From contig QMYL01000008.1 of the NCBI GenBank assembly GCA_003662645.1, forward strand, positions 1 through 11,111: a DNA stretch of 11,111 nt, in the 5' to 3' direction. The translations under genes and the position numbers were made by a program. The stretch comes from Candidatus Bathyarchaeota archaeon (GTDB lineage: Archaea > Thermoproteota > Bathyarchaeia > Bathyarchaeales > B26-1). Numbering within the stretch: the first letter of the stretch is position 1; every line of letters begins with the position of its first letter. The notes beneath the pieces are model-generated. The model saw only the letters and a program-made list of their open reading frames with translations. It did no database searches and was not told the DNA's origin. Positions 6,153-11,111 of this stretch are shown here, piece after piece.

Positions 6153-6875
6153 ATGAAGATACTGCAAGAGTTCGTTCCAACGCGGAAGTTCCTGAAGCAC
6201 GCGGATGAGGTTAAAGATTTAGTTGACGGATGGAACGTCACAGATAGCGCTGCCGGAATCCCCGCGCCGAGCGGCACAGCGGTAAGCTGTGTACTGAAGG
6301 TGAAGTATCCAGACAAGATTGTGATACCCGTCTTTATACTACACTATAAGGGGCCTGTTGAGGTTGGAGGCCTAGCCCTAGCAGCGGAAGCCGTGGGGGT
6401 TGACGGGCTCGTAATAACCATGGGAGATATCCCCAAATACGGGGAGCCAATAAAGATGTTGAGATCCTCGGAGGAAGCCCGAGATTTCCTCCGCGAAACT
6501 GTACGCCTGAAGAGGTTGAAGCTTGGATGTCTGCTCTCGGCCCGTAGGTCCGTTGAGGACAGCATCTCAAGGGTGAGGAGACCGTGGGACTTTGCATTCT
6601 TCATGAGGCTTGAGGATGCCTCCCTACCCATGTTGGAGCAGATAGCGAAGGAGTGCAAACGTCTGAATAAGCCGATATACTCGTACTTCTTAGTCGAAAC
6701 CCCGAAGAATGTGGATATCATAAAGATGATAGGGTGGCCCGTCACAACGACCATGGAGCACGTTGAGGAGTACGCAGAGAAACTCGACGGAATCGTGGAT
6801 GGAATAATCGCGACGTGCGCAGGGGATCGCGAGGGGGATAAACTCCTACTGAAGAAGTTACAGAGGTTCAGATAG
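6153..6875 (+). CDS. MetF-like methylene-tetrahydropterin reductase
   Basis: The 240-residue protein has the look of the methylenetetrahydrofolate reductase TIM barrel. It opens with LQEFVPTRKF (Glu6 in the place of the E.fPP motif). NVTDSAAGIPAPSG follows (about 28-41), then IPVFILHYKGP (58-68) and LVITMGDIPKYGEP (86-99), the GD.P loop that faces the flavin. The C-terminal barrel half includes FAFFMRLEDASLPMLEQIAK and a closing GIVDGIIATC. It is shorter than the usual 280-300 residues. The family reduces methylene- to methyl-tetrahydrofolate or -tetrahydromethanopterin. In several archaeal groups MetF-like proteins stand in for F420-dependent Mer. The divergent mtd supports a role in the methyl branch of an archaeal Wood-Ljungdahl or methylotrophic pathway. 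The electron donor is not evident from the sequence. Confidence 0.82.
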   Translation: MKILQEFVPTRKFLKHADEVKDLVDGWNVTDSAAGIPAPSGTAVSCVLKVKYPDKIVIPVFILHYKGPVEVGGLALAAEAVGVDGLVITMGDIPKYGEPIKMLRSSEEARDFLRETVRLKRLKLGCLLSARRSVEDSISRVRRPWDFAFFMRLEDASLPMLEQIAKECKRLNKPIYSYFLVETPKNVDIIKMIGWPVTTTMEHVEEYAEKLDGIVDGIIATCAGDREGDKLLLKKLQRFR

Positions 6876-6889
6876 CTAGGACTGAAGGG

Positions 6890-6906
6890 TTTAACGGTCG
6901 GTTAAA
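6890..6906. repeat. 6-bp inverted repeat TTTAAC-GTTAAA
   Basis: TTTAAC (6890-6895) and GTTAAA (6901-6906) are perfect inverted repeats around a 5-nt spacer, flanked by GGG on both sides. They lie 15 bp after the MetF-like stop. The element may be a weak 3' hairpin or a regulator site for the next gene. Confidence 0.3.
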
Positions 6907-6910
6907 GGGT

Positions 6911-6954
6911 CTCCTTGACGGAGGAACCTCCCAAACCTATTTAACATCTTTTTT
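6911..6954 (+). terminator. probable transcription end of the MetF-like gene
   Basis: CTCC (6911-6914) can pair with GGAG (6920-6923), and GGAGG (6920-6924) with CCTCC (6927-6931). Both compete for the same bases. A run of six T (6949-6954) follows, and archaeal RNA polymerase commonly stops at such T runs. The same AT-rich stretch (CTATTTAAC, about 6938-6946) may also serve as the promoter of the next gene, so the elements overlap. Confidence 0.45.
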
Positions 6955-6994
6955 CTATTAAGGGATTAATGGCGCAGTAAGGAAGTAGGTTCAG

Positions 6995-8518
6995 ATGAAG
7001 AGGTGGACTCCCCAGAGGTTCATCCTTTCATCATTACTAATCCTACATCTTCTGGTTCCGCACATTTCTATACTGGAGGCTTCCCCAGAGCTTGGGGAGT
7101 ATGCCGTATCGATCCAGGCCTTAAACCTTGATGGTAATCCGGTTCCAAACCTTAACATTACGGTCTACGGGGTGAAAGGCCTTATCTCAGCGAAGGAGAC
7201 GAACGACACCGGCTGGGCGACCTTCCGCCTTGAGGCTGGAAATTACACCTTCAAGGCTCTGTGGCACGGCTTCGAGGTTGGCTCCATAAACGGAAGCGTG
7301 ACGAACAGCTCCATCTACAGAATCACATGCCGACTCGTAGAGGTCCAGTTCGAGGTGTTAACCCTAGCCAACGAGACGGTTAGTTACGTTGACATCGAGA
7401 TTTATAATGGAACTGACCTCACAACTCCATTAGGGTTCTCAATAACCAACCGTACCGGCTTCACACCAGTAATAAACCTCATGTGCGGCGTGAACTACAC
7501 ATTCAAGGGGTTCCTCAACGAGATAGAGATACTATCATCCAAGGAATATGTGGACTTGAGTGGAGTGATAACCCTCACAGCCCAGATAGCAAACATGAAC
7601 ATAACCATAACCGACGAGGACGGTGACCCATTGCCGGATATAGAGGTGAGCGTCCAAGCTGACCTAATCAATAGGTATGGCTCACCGATATCTAGGGAGA
7701 TCTCGTTCAAGACTAACATAACCGGATCCATCGAACTCCCCCAGGTACCCGTAAACGCCAACTACACGATAGAGTTCAGCAGAAACGGCGTAACCTTTAA
7801 TGAGATGTTGATAGACGGCCTCTCCAACCTGATGGAGGATGGATGGGTTAAGTTGGAGATAACCTGCCGGAGGTACCTACTCTCAGTTAAGGTTCTGGAC
7901 TCTAAGGGTGGACCTATACCGAATGTGCATGTGATGGTGTGTGAGTGGATGGGTAGAACCCCAATTGATGAGGGGGTAACGAATACGGCTGGGAACGTTA
8001 CTCTCCACCTGCTGCCTGGGAGGTATACGGTGAGCGTATACAACTACAGCTCAACCCTGAAGAGGACTATAACCCTAAACGAGACAAAGGTAACACTCGC
8101 CAATGAGTATACACCTCTAACCATAAAGTGCGAAGGCTTCAACTTGGCCCTATCCGTGGTCGTCCTAGATTACCTCGGGCAGCCGATCCCCAACGCTGTA
8201 GTGGATATAACCTGTGGAGATTTGGAGTTATACACCTTAACGACCCGGTCGGATGGGACAGCCCTCCAGGAGGGGATGGTTAGTGGAAATTACCGGATAA
8301 CCGTCCGGGTCTACGGTAGGGTTTGCGAAGTTCTATCCGTCCACCTCGAAGAATCCAGACGCATAGAGCTCAGAATAAACAGCTACATCATGATTCTCGG
8401 ATATCCATTTGAGGTAGGCCAGCTTGTCAGTCTATCCTTCATAAGTCTCGTCATAATCTCGTTTATGGCGGTATTCATATACAAGAGGGTTCGAGGCGTC
8501 ATGGAGAAAAGTTTATAA
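6995..8518 (+). CDS. secreted, membrane-anchored protein with repeated carboxypeptidase-regulatory-like beta-sandwich domains
   Basis: The 507-residue protein begins with a signal peptide (basic MKRW, hydrophobic core about 9-27, likely cut near residue 29-31). It ends with one membrane helix (about 476-496) followed by KRVRG, placing the bulk outside the cell. Between them are about five related beta-sandwich units of 70-90 residues. Each opens with a strand and a turn such as NLDGNPVPNLNITV, DEDGDPLPDIEVSV, DSKGGPIPNVHVMV or DYLGQPIPNAVVDI. A DTGWATFRL- or NTAGNVTLHL-like strand and a GNYTF- or GRYTV-like closing strand follow. This is the carboxypeptidase-D regulatory / Ig-like pattern. 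I count 15 N-X-S/T sequons, consistent with heavy glycosylation. No catalytic domain is visible. It may be an S-layer-associated or adhesion protein. The start is the ATG at 6995, preceded by a purine-rich AAGGAAGTAGG. Confidence 0.85.
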   Translation: MKRWTPQRFILSSLLILHLLVPHISILEASPELGEYAVSIQALNLDGNPVPNLNITVYGVKGLISAKETNDTGWATFRLEAGNYTFKALWHGFEVGSINGSVTNSSIYRITCRLVEVQFEVLTLANETVSYVDIEIYNGTDLTTPLGFSITNRTGFTPVINLMCGVNYTFKGFLNEIEILSSKEYVDLSGVITLTAQIANMNITITDEDGDPLPDIEVSVQADLINRYGSPISREISFKTNITGSIELPQVPVNANYTIEFSRNGVTFNEMLIDGLSNLMEDGWVKLEITCRRYLLSVKVLDSKGGPIPNVHVMVCEWMGRTPIDEGVTNTAGNVTLHLLPGRYTVSVYNYSSTLKRTITLNETKVTLANEYTPLTIKCEGFNLALSVVVLDYLGQPIPNAVVDITCGDLELYTLTTRSDGTALQEGMVSGNYRITVRVYGRVCEVLSVHLEESRRIELRINSYIMILGYPFEVGQLVSLSFISLVIISFMAVFIYKRVRGVMEKSL

Positions 8519-8593
8519 CCCCCAATTTTAGCCAAATATAAAGGTAACATATGAGGCGTAATCCAATATCGAAGAACTTATCTGATGTAGGTT

Positions 8594-8890
8594 GTGTCGA
8601 GATTGCATGAACCGAGGAAGTGTTCTCCTACTTGTAGGAAATTTAGATGCGGTAGGAACGCCCTGATATATCGGAGAGGAACCCCATGGTGCAGATGGGT
8701 CAACGAACCCTGCGATCCATCCAACTGCAACTACGCCATGTGCGTGGCAAGGCATCTACTACCCGGAGGGATATGCGGAGAGACCGTTAGGAGAAAGACA
8801 ACCGACCGGAAGCCGGAGGAGGACCTAGGTCCAGTAATCAAGGTTAGAGGAAAGACATTCAGGAAGATAGGCGAGAGAGAACTATTCTGA
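8594..8890 (+). CDS. small eight-cysteine protein, probably metal-binding
   Basis: The 98-residue protein starts at GTG 8594, the first possible codon since a stop lies two codons upstream. It has eight cysteines in its first 61 residues (10, 14, 19, 33, 40, 45, 50 and 61), spaced CX3CX4C-X13-C-X6-CX4CX4C-X10-C. Motifs include CGRNALIYRRGTPWCRW and CNYAMCVARHLLPGGICG. The regular spacing suggests an Fe-S cluster or zinc sites. The C-terminal third is charged and lacks cysteines. I do not recognise the family. It sits alone, convergent with rpoP (10 bp between stops), and a TATA-like AAATATAAAG lies about 50-60 bp upstream. The cysteine pattern and the codon choice make it very likely a real gene. 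Confidence 0.78.
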   Translation: MSRLHEPRKCSPTCRKFRCGRNALIYRRGTPWCRWVNEPCDPSNCNYAMCVARHLLPGGICGETVRRKTTDRKPEEDLGPVIKVRGKTFRKIGERELF

Positions 8891-8900
8891 GTTTTAGGGT

Positions 8901-9062
8901 TTATCTGGCGAGAACCCTCTTGACTATCGGAGGCCTCTCCTTCTTGAGAACCCTATAGCGGCAGTAGGGGCACCTGACACCCAACTCCAACTCCGTCGAC
9001 TTCACTAGTGCACCACACTTGACACACCTATAGATCAAGACTTGCCCTTCATCCTCGGACAA
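8901..9062 (-). CDS. rpoP: DNA-directed RNA polymerase subunit Rpo12 (RpoP)
   Basis: The 53-codon gene encodes a small zinc-ribbon subunit of archaeal RNA polymerase, equivalent to eukaryotic Rpb12/ABC10-alpha. The core matches the family closely: IYRCVKCGALV (9-20) and GVRCPYCRYRVLKKERPPIV (28-47), ending VKRVLAR. Cys13, Cys16, Cys31 and Cys34 are the four zinc ligands. The known family pattern is YrC..Cg...........irCpyCg.rilfk.Rp..vkrv.Ar. The preferred start is TTG 9062, because GGAGG (9075-9071) lies 8 nt upstream. An earlier in-frame TTG at 9077 would overlap that site. The subunit helps hold the Rpo3/Rpo10/Rpo11 platform. It stands alone rather than next to a ribosomal protein gene such as L37ae, its common neighbour in other archaea. 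Confidence 0.93.
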   Translation of the reverse strand: MSEDEGQVLIYRCVKCGALVKSTELELGVRCPYCRYRVLKKERPPIVKRVLAR

Positions 9063-9070
9063 CCACGTAG

Positions 9071-9075
9071 CCTCC
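9071..9075 (-). promoter_or_regulatory. Shine-Dalgarno site for rpoP
   Basis: GGAGG on the minus strand, 8 nt before TTG 9062. It supports that non-ATG start. Confidence 0.65.
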
Positions 9076-9106
9076 AACAGACAACATATAAAAGACTATG
9101 GATTAC

Positions 9107-9115
9107 ATATTTAAA
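9107..9115 (-). promoter_or_regulatory. TATA-like box for rpoP
   Basis: TTTAAATAT on the minus strand is close to the archaeal TATA consensus. A start site about 26 bp downstream (near 9085) gives a leader of about 22 nt that contains the GGAGG ribosome site. The spacing is self-consistent. Confidence 0.5.
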
Positions 9116-9210
9116 CTAAGCGTTCAGCATCCCCTCAGGTAAAAACATTTAGAGGAACGAAAGATAGAACACCACCCTCTACACTTTATTTTGGTGGAGT
9201 GCCGATATAG

Positions 9211-10272
9211 ATGACTACAGGTAAGCTGGAGAGGATTAGAGTCTCGATCGGCTCCGCGATACTCCTAGGCTTAATGGAGGGCATAATAGATGCTAAACCG
9301 ACGACCATCTACCTCCTCACATACATCGAGGGAAGATGCACAGCAAACTGCGGATTCTGCCCCCAAGCTAGGGAGAGCAGGGGTAGGGCCGACATGCTCT
9401 CGAGAGTCATCTGGCCACCCTTCAGGGTTGCGAATGTGATCCCGAGGATAGCCGAGGCATACAAGGACGGCGAGATAAAGAGGACATGCATCCAAGCCCT
9501 GAACTATCCGGGGGTAGTTGATGATATAATGTTCCTCGTCGGGGAGATAAGGGGTATATCTAAGGTTCCAATCTCGGTCTCCTGCCAACCATTAAGCCGT
9601 GAGGACATGGTCAACCTCATGAAGGCTGGCGTGAATAGGGTGAGCATAGCCCTAGACTGCTCAACCAAGGAGCTCTTCGAGAGAATTAAGGGTTCGGAGG
9701 CTGGTGGACCATACAAATGGGAGAGCCACCTGAAAGCTCTCAAAGAGGCGGTTGAAGTCTTCGGTAGGGGTTCAGTGACAACCCACCTAATAATTGGGTT
9801 GGGGGAGAGCGAGGAGGAAGCTATACGGATGATCCAGTCATGCATGGATATGGGGGTTTACCCAGCCCTATTCGCATTCACACCGATACCAGGAACCAGA
9901 TTAGAGAACAACCCCCAGCCACCTTTAGGATACTACCGAAGGGTTCAGCTCGCCCACTACTTGGTAACCAAGTCCATAGCCAGATATGAGGATATGGAGT
10001 TCAGGGACGGCCATCTAACGAGCTTTGGGGTGCCGGTTAGATTATTGAAGAGTATAGTGCGAAGCGGGGAACCGTTCAGAACATCAGGCTGTCCCGGATG
10101 TAACAGGCCCTACTACAACGAGAGGCCGAGCGGGCCGATCTACAATTACGCATGGAAACCCAGGCCGGAGGAGATAGCCGAGATCGAGAGGCAGATAAAG
10201 CTTCCCGAAGAGGGTAATCGAGACCCGGCTTATCTGAGATCCCGGGGCGATCTGGATTGGCCGAGGCTGTGA
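9211..10272 (+). CDS. radical SAM enzyme of biotin/lipoyl-synthase type
   Basis: The 353-residue protein has the radical SAM CX3CX2C motif (Cys43, Cys47, Cys50 in GRCTANCGFCPQAR), which binds the catalytic [4Fe-4S] cluster. A TIM-barrel pattern follows: IQALNYPG (94-101), SVSCQPLSREDM (from 122), AGVNRVSIALDC (to Cys150), then THLIIGLGESEEEAI (the SAM-binding GxGE region). Cys93, Cys125 and possibly Cys150 fall roughly where biotin synthase holds its second cluster. A C-terminal SGCPGCNRP (Cys294 and Cys297) could bind another cluster. Similar archaeal proteins include the two-subunit lipoyl synthase LipS1/LipS2; this resemblance is from memory and moderate. Biotin synthase itself is the alternative. 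The ATG at 9211 follows GGTGGAG at some distance. The stop overlaps the next gene by GTGA, so the three last genes form an operon. Confidence 0.85.
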   Translation: MTTGKLERIRVSIGSAILLGLMEGIIDAKPTTIYLLTYIEGRCTANCGFCPQARESRGRADMLSRVIWPPFRVANVIPRIAEAYKDGEIKRTCIQALNYPGVVDDIMFLVGEIRGISKVPISVSCQPLSREDMVNLMKAGVNRVSIALDCSTKELFERIKGSEAGGPYKWESHLKALKEAVEVFGRGSVTTHLIIGLGESEEEAIRMIQSCMDMGVYPALFAFTPIPGTRLENNPQPPLGYYRRVQLAHYLVTKSIARYEDMEFRDGHLTSFGVPVRLLKSIVRSGEPFRTSGCPGCNRPYYNERPSGPIYNYAWKPRPEEIAEIERQIKLPEEGNRDPAYLRSRGDLDWPRL

Positions 10273-10460
10273 GGGATGTCCTCTCGTGGCGCCGGAGGTT
10301 CTCTGATTGGCGTGACGCTTGGGATAAGATCATGGAGAAATACGGCCACTACCATAAGGTTGAGAGCTTCGTCCTGGGGTTCCATGAGAGTAAGATATCC
10401 AGTCTAGCTAGGAGAACCATACGGGTAATGAAGAGAACGATCCATAAGGTGCATAAGTAG
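10269..10460 (+). CDS. small basic protein of unknown function
   Basis: The best start is GTG 10269, which overlaps the radical SAM stop in the classic GTGA form (4 bp) and gives 63 residues. A TTG at 10257 would add four. The product is rich in Arg, Lys, His and aromatic residues: a Trp-rich helix (WRRRFSDWRDAWDKIMEKYG), then HKVESFVLGFHESKISSL and a very basic end (RRTIRVMKRTIHKVHK). It looks helical, and the charge suggests binding to nucleic acid or to an acidic partner. I do not recognise a family. It lies 11 bp before the trm5-like start, so it is cotranscribed with both neighbours. That position fits a small partner of the radical SAM enzyme or of tRNA modification, but nothing in the sequence decides between them. 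Confidence 0.6.
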   Translation: MRDVLSWRRRFSDWRDAWDKIMEKYGHYHKVESFVLGFHESKISSLARRTIRVMKRTIHKVHK

Positions 10461-10471
10461 AGGGTGCCAGT

Positions 10472-11111
10472 TTGGGGAGAGCCCTGAGAGCCCGCCTGGA
10501 AGGTGTACTCACACAGTCAGAGCTAAACCAGCTATACTCATCCTACGACATAATCGGGGATATAGCCGTTATACGGGTCCCAGAACCCCTAAAACCGAAG
10601 AGTGAGGCGATAGGTAAGGCTATAATGGAACTCCACAAACATGTTAAGACGGTCCTCATGCAGACCGGTCCGGTTCACGGTGAACTCCGCCTTAGAAGGC
10701 TTGAGTGGGTCGCCGGTGAGAGGAGGATGGAGACCACCCACAAGGAGTTCGGCTGCCTATTCAAGGTGGACCTAGGGAGGTGCTACTTCTCTCCAAGGTT
10801 GCTACATGAGAGAATGAGGATAGCCAGGTTGGTTAGTGATGGGGAGATAGTCATCAACATGTTCGCCGGTGTCGGATGCTTCTCGATAATAATCGCCAAG
10901 CACTCAAAAGTTAGGAGGGTTTACTCGATCGATGTAAATCCAGACGCGATAAGATACCTTAAAGAGAATGCGGAACTGAACAGGGTCTCGGATATCGTTA
11001 TACCCATACTCGGAGACTCTAAAGTTGTGATCCGGGAGAGGCTTAGGGGCATAGCCGATAGGGTTTTAATGCCTCTACCATTAAGGGCCTATGAATATCT
11101 CGAGTACGCCA
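10472..11111 (+). CDS. trm5: Trm5-like tRNA (guanine-37-N1) methyltransferase, 3' end outside window
   Basis: The frame begins at TTG 10472, after GGTG (10463-10466), and runs off the window after 213 codons. It contains the Trm5 pattern in order: YDIIGDIAVIRVPEP (25-39), GELRLRRLEWVAGERRMET (70-88), HKEFGCLFKVDLGRCYFSPR (90-109), ER.RIA, MFAGVGCFSI (130-139, SAM-binding), SIDVNPDAIRYLKENAELN (152-170), ILGDS (179-183) and ADRVLMPLP (195-203). Trm5 methylates N1 of G37 in tRNA to prevent frameshifting; archaeal relatives also make wyosine intermediates. No upstream D1 domain is visible: the protein opens only about 25 residues before YDIIGD. Where many members have Asn (DRVIMNLP), this one has Pro201. 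Arg109 and Asp182 match other important positions. Confidence 0.9.
   Translation, partial: MGRALRARLEGVLTQSELNQLYSSYDIIGDIAVIRVPEPLKPKSEAIGKAIMELHKHVKTVLMQTGPVHGELRLRRLEWVAGERRMETTHKEFGCLFKVDLGRCYFSPRLLHERMRIARLVSDGEIVINMFAGVGCFSIIIAKHSKVRRVYSIDVNPDAIRYLKENAELNRVSDIVIPILGDSKVVIRERLRGIADRVLMPLPLRAYEYLEYA

Noticed and set aside
6344..6754. Minus-strand open frame of 136 codons opposite the MetF-like gene
   Set aside because: The plus strand encodes a recognisable MTHFR-fold protein throughout; the antisense product has no coherent motif.
8551..8610. Short plus-strand frame starting at ATG 8551, before the Cys-rich gene
   Set aside because: Only 19 codons, in another frame, and it overlaps the start of a better-supported gene.
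9504..9845. Minus-strand open frame opposite the radical SAM gene
   Set aside because: It is fully inside a well-supported radical SAM coding region, and its product is Ser/Pro-rich.
1..11111. CRISPR array, insertion sequence, integrase site or prophage genes
   Set aside because: No regularly spaced direct repeats, transposase motifs or terminal inverted repeats were seen; gene content looks chromosomal.

Overview
The window is archaeal. Three things show this: an Rpo12-type RNA polymerase subunit, an F420-dependent methylene-tetrahydromethanopterin dehydrogenase (Mtd), and a Trm5-type tRNA methyltransferase. Genes are tightly packed, often overlap, frequently start with TTG or GTG, and have AT-rich TATA-like elements in the gaps. 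The pairing of Mtd with a short MetF-like protein, next to an Smc5/6-like ATPase, suggests a deep-branching TACK-type lineage (for example Bathyarchaeia or relatives). That placement is inference; no marker here is decisive.

Layout. Bases 3-530 (+) encode a protein with a zinc ribbon, convergent with a PRC-barrel-like protein at 539-1237 (-). A gap of about 375 bp (1238-1613) holds a small hairpin but no convincing gene. The centre of the window is a three-gene minus-strand operon, transcribed from 5071 down to 1614. It encodes a short Smc5/6-like ATPase, an ScpA-type kleisin and a tandem winged-helix protein resembling Nse3/MAGE. Upstream lie mtd (minus) and a MetF-like gene (plus), divergent across a 135 bp control region. 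They can provide consecutive steps from methenyl- to methyl-tetrahydropterin.

From 6995 the window carries a secreted, membrane-anchored multi-domain beta-sandwich protein with 15 N-glycosylation sequons. Next come a 98-residue protein with eight cysteines and a convergent 53-codon rpoP. The window ends in a plus-strand operon: a radical SAM enzyme of biotin/lipoyl-synthase style, a small basic protein, and the 5' part of a trm5-like gene cut by the window end.

The most interesting element is the 1614-5071 operon. An SMC whose ATPase-head motifs match eukaryotic Smc5/Smc6 is encoded with a kleisin and a MAGE-like Kite protein. This looks like a minimal archaeal counterpart of the Smc5/6-Nse4-Nse3 core, and the SMC has no recognisable hinge. 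All family assignments were made by eye from sequence motifs; no database search was run.
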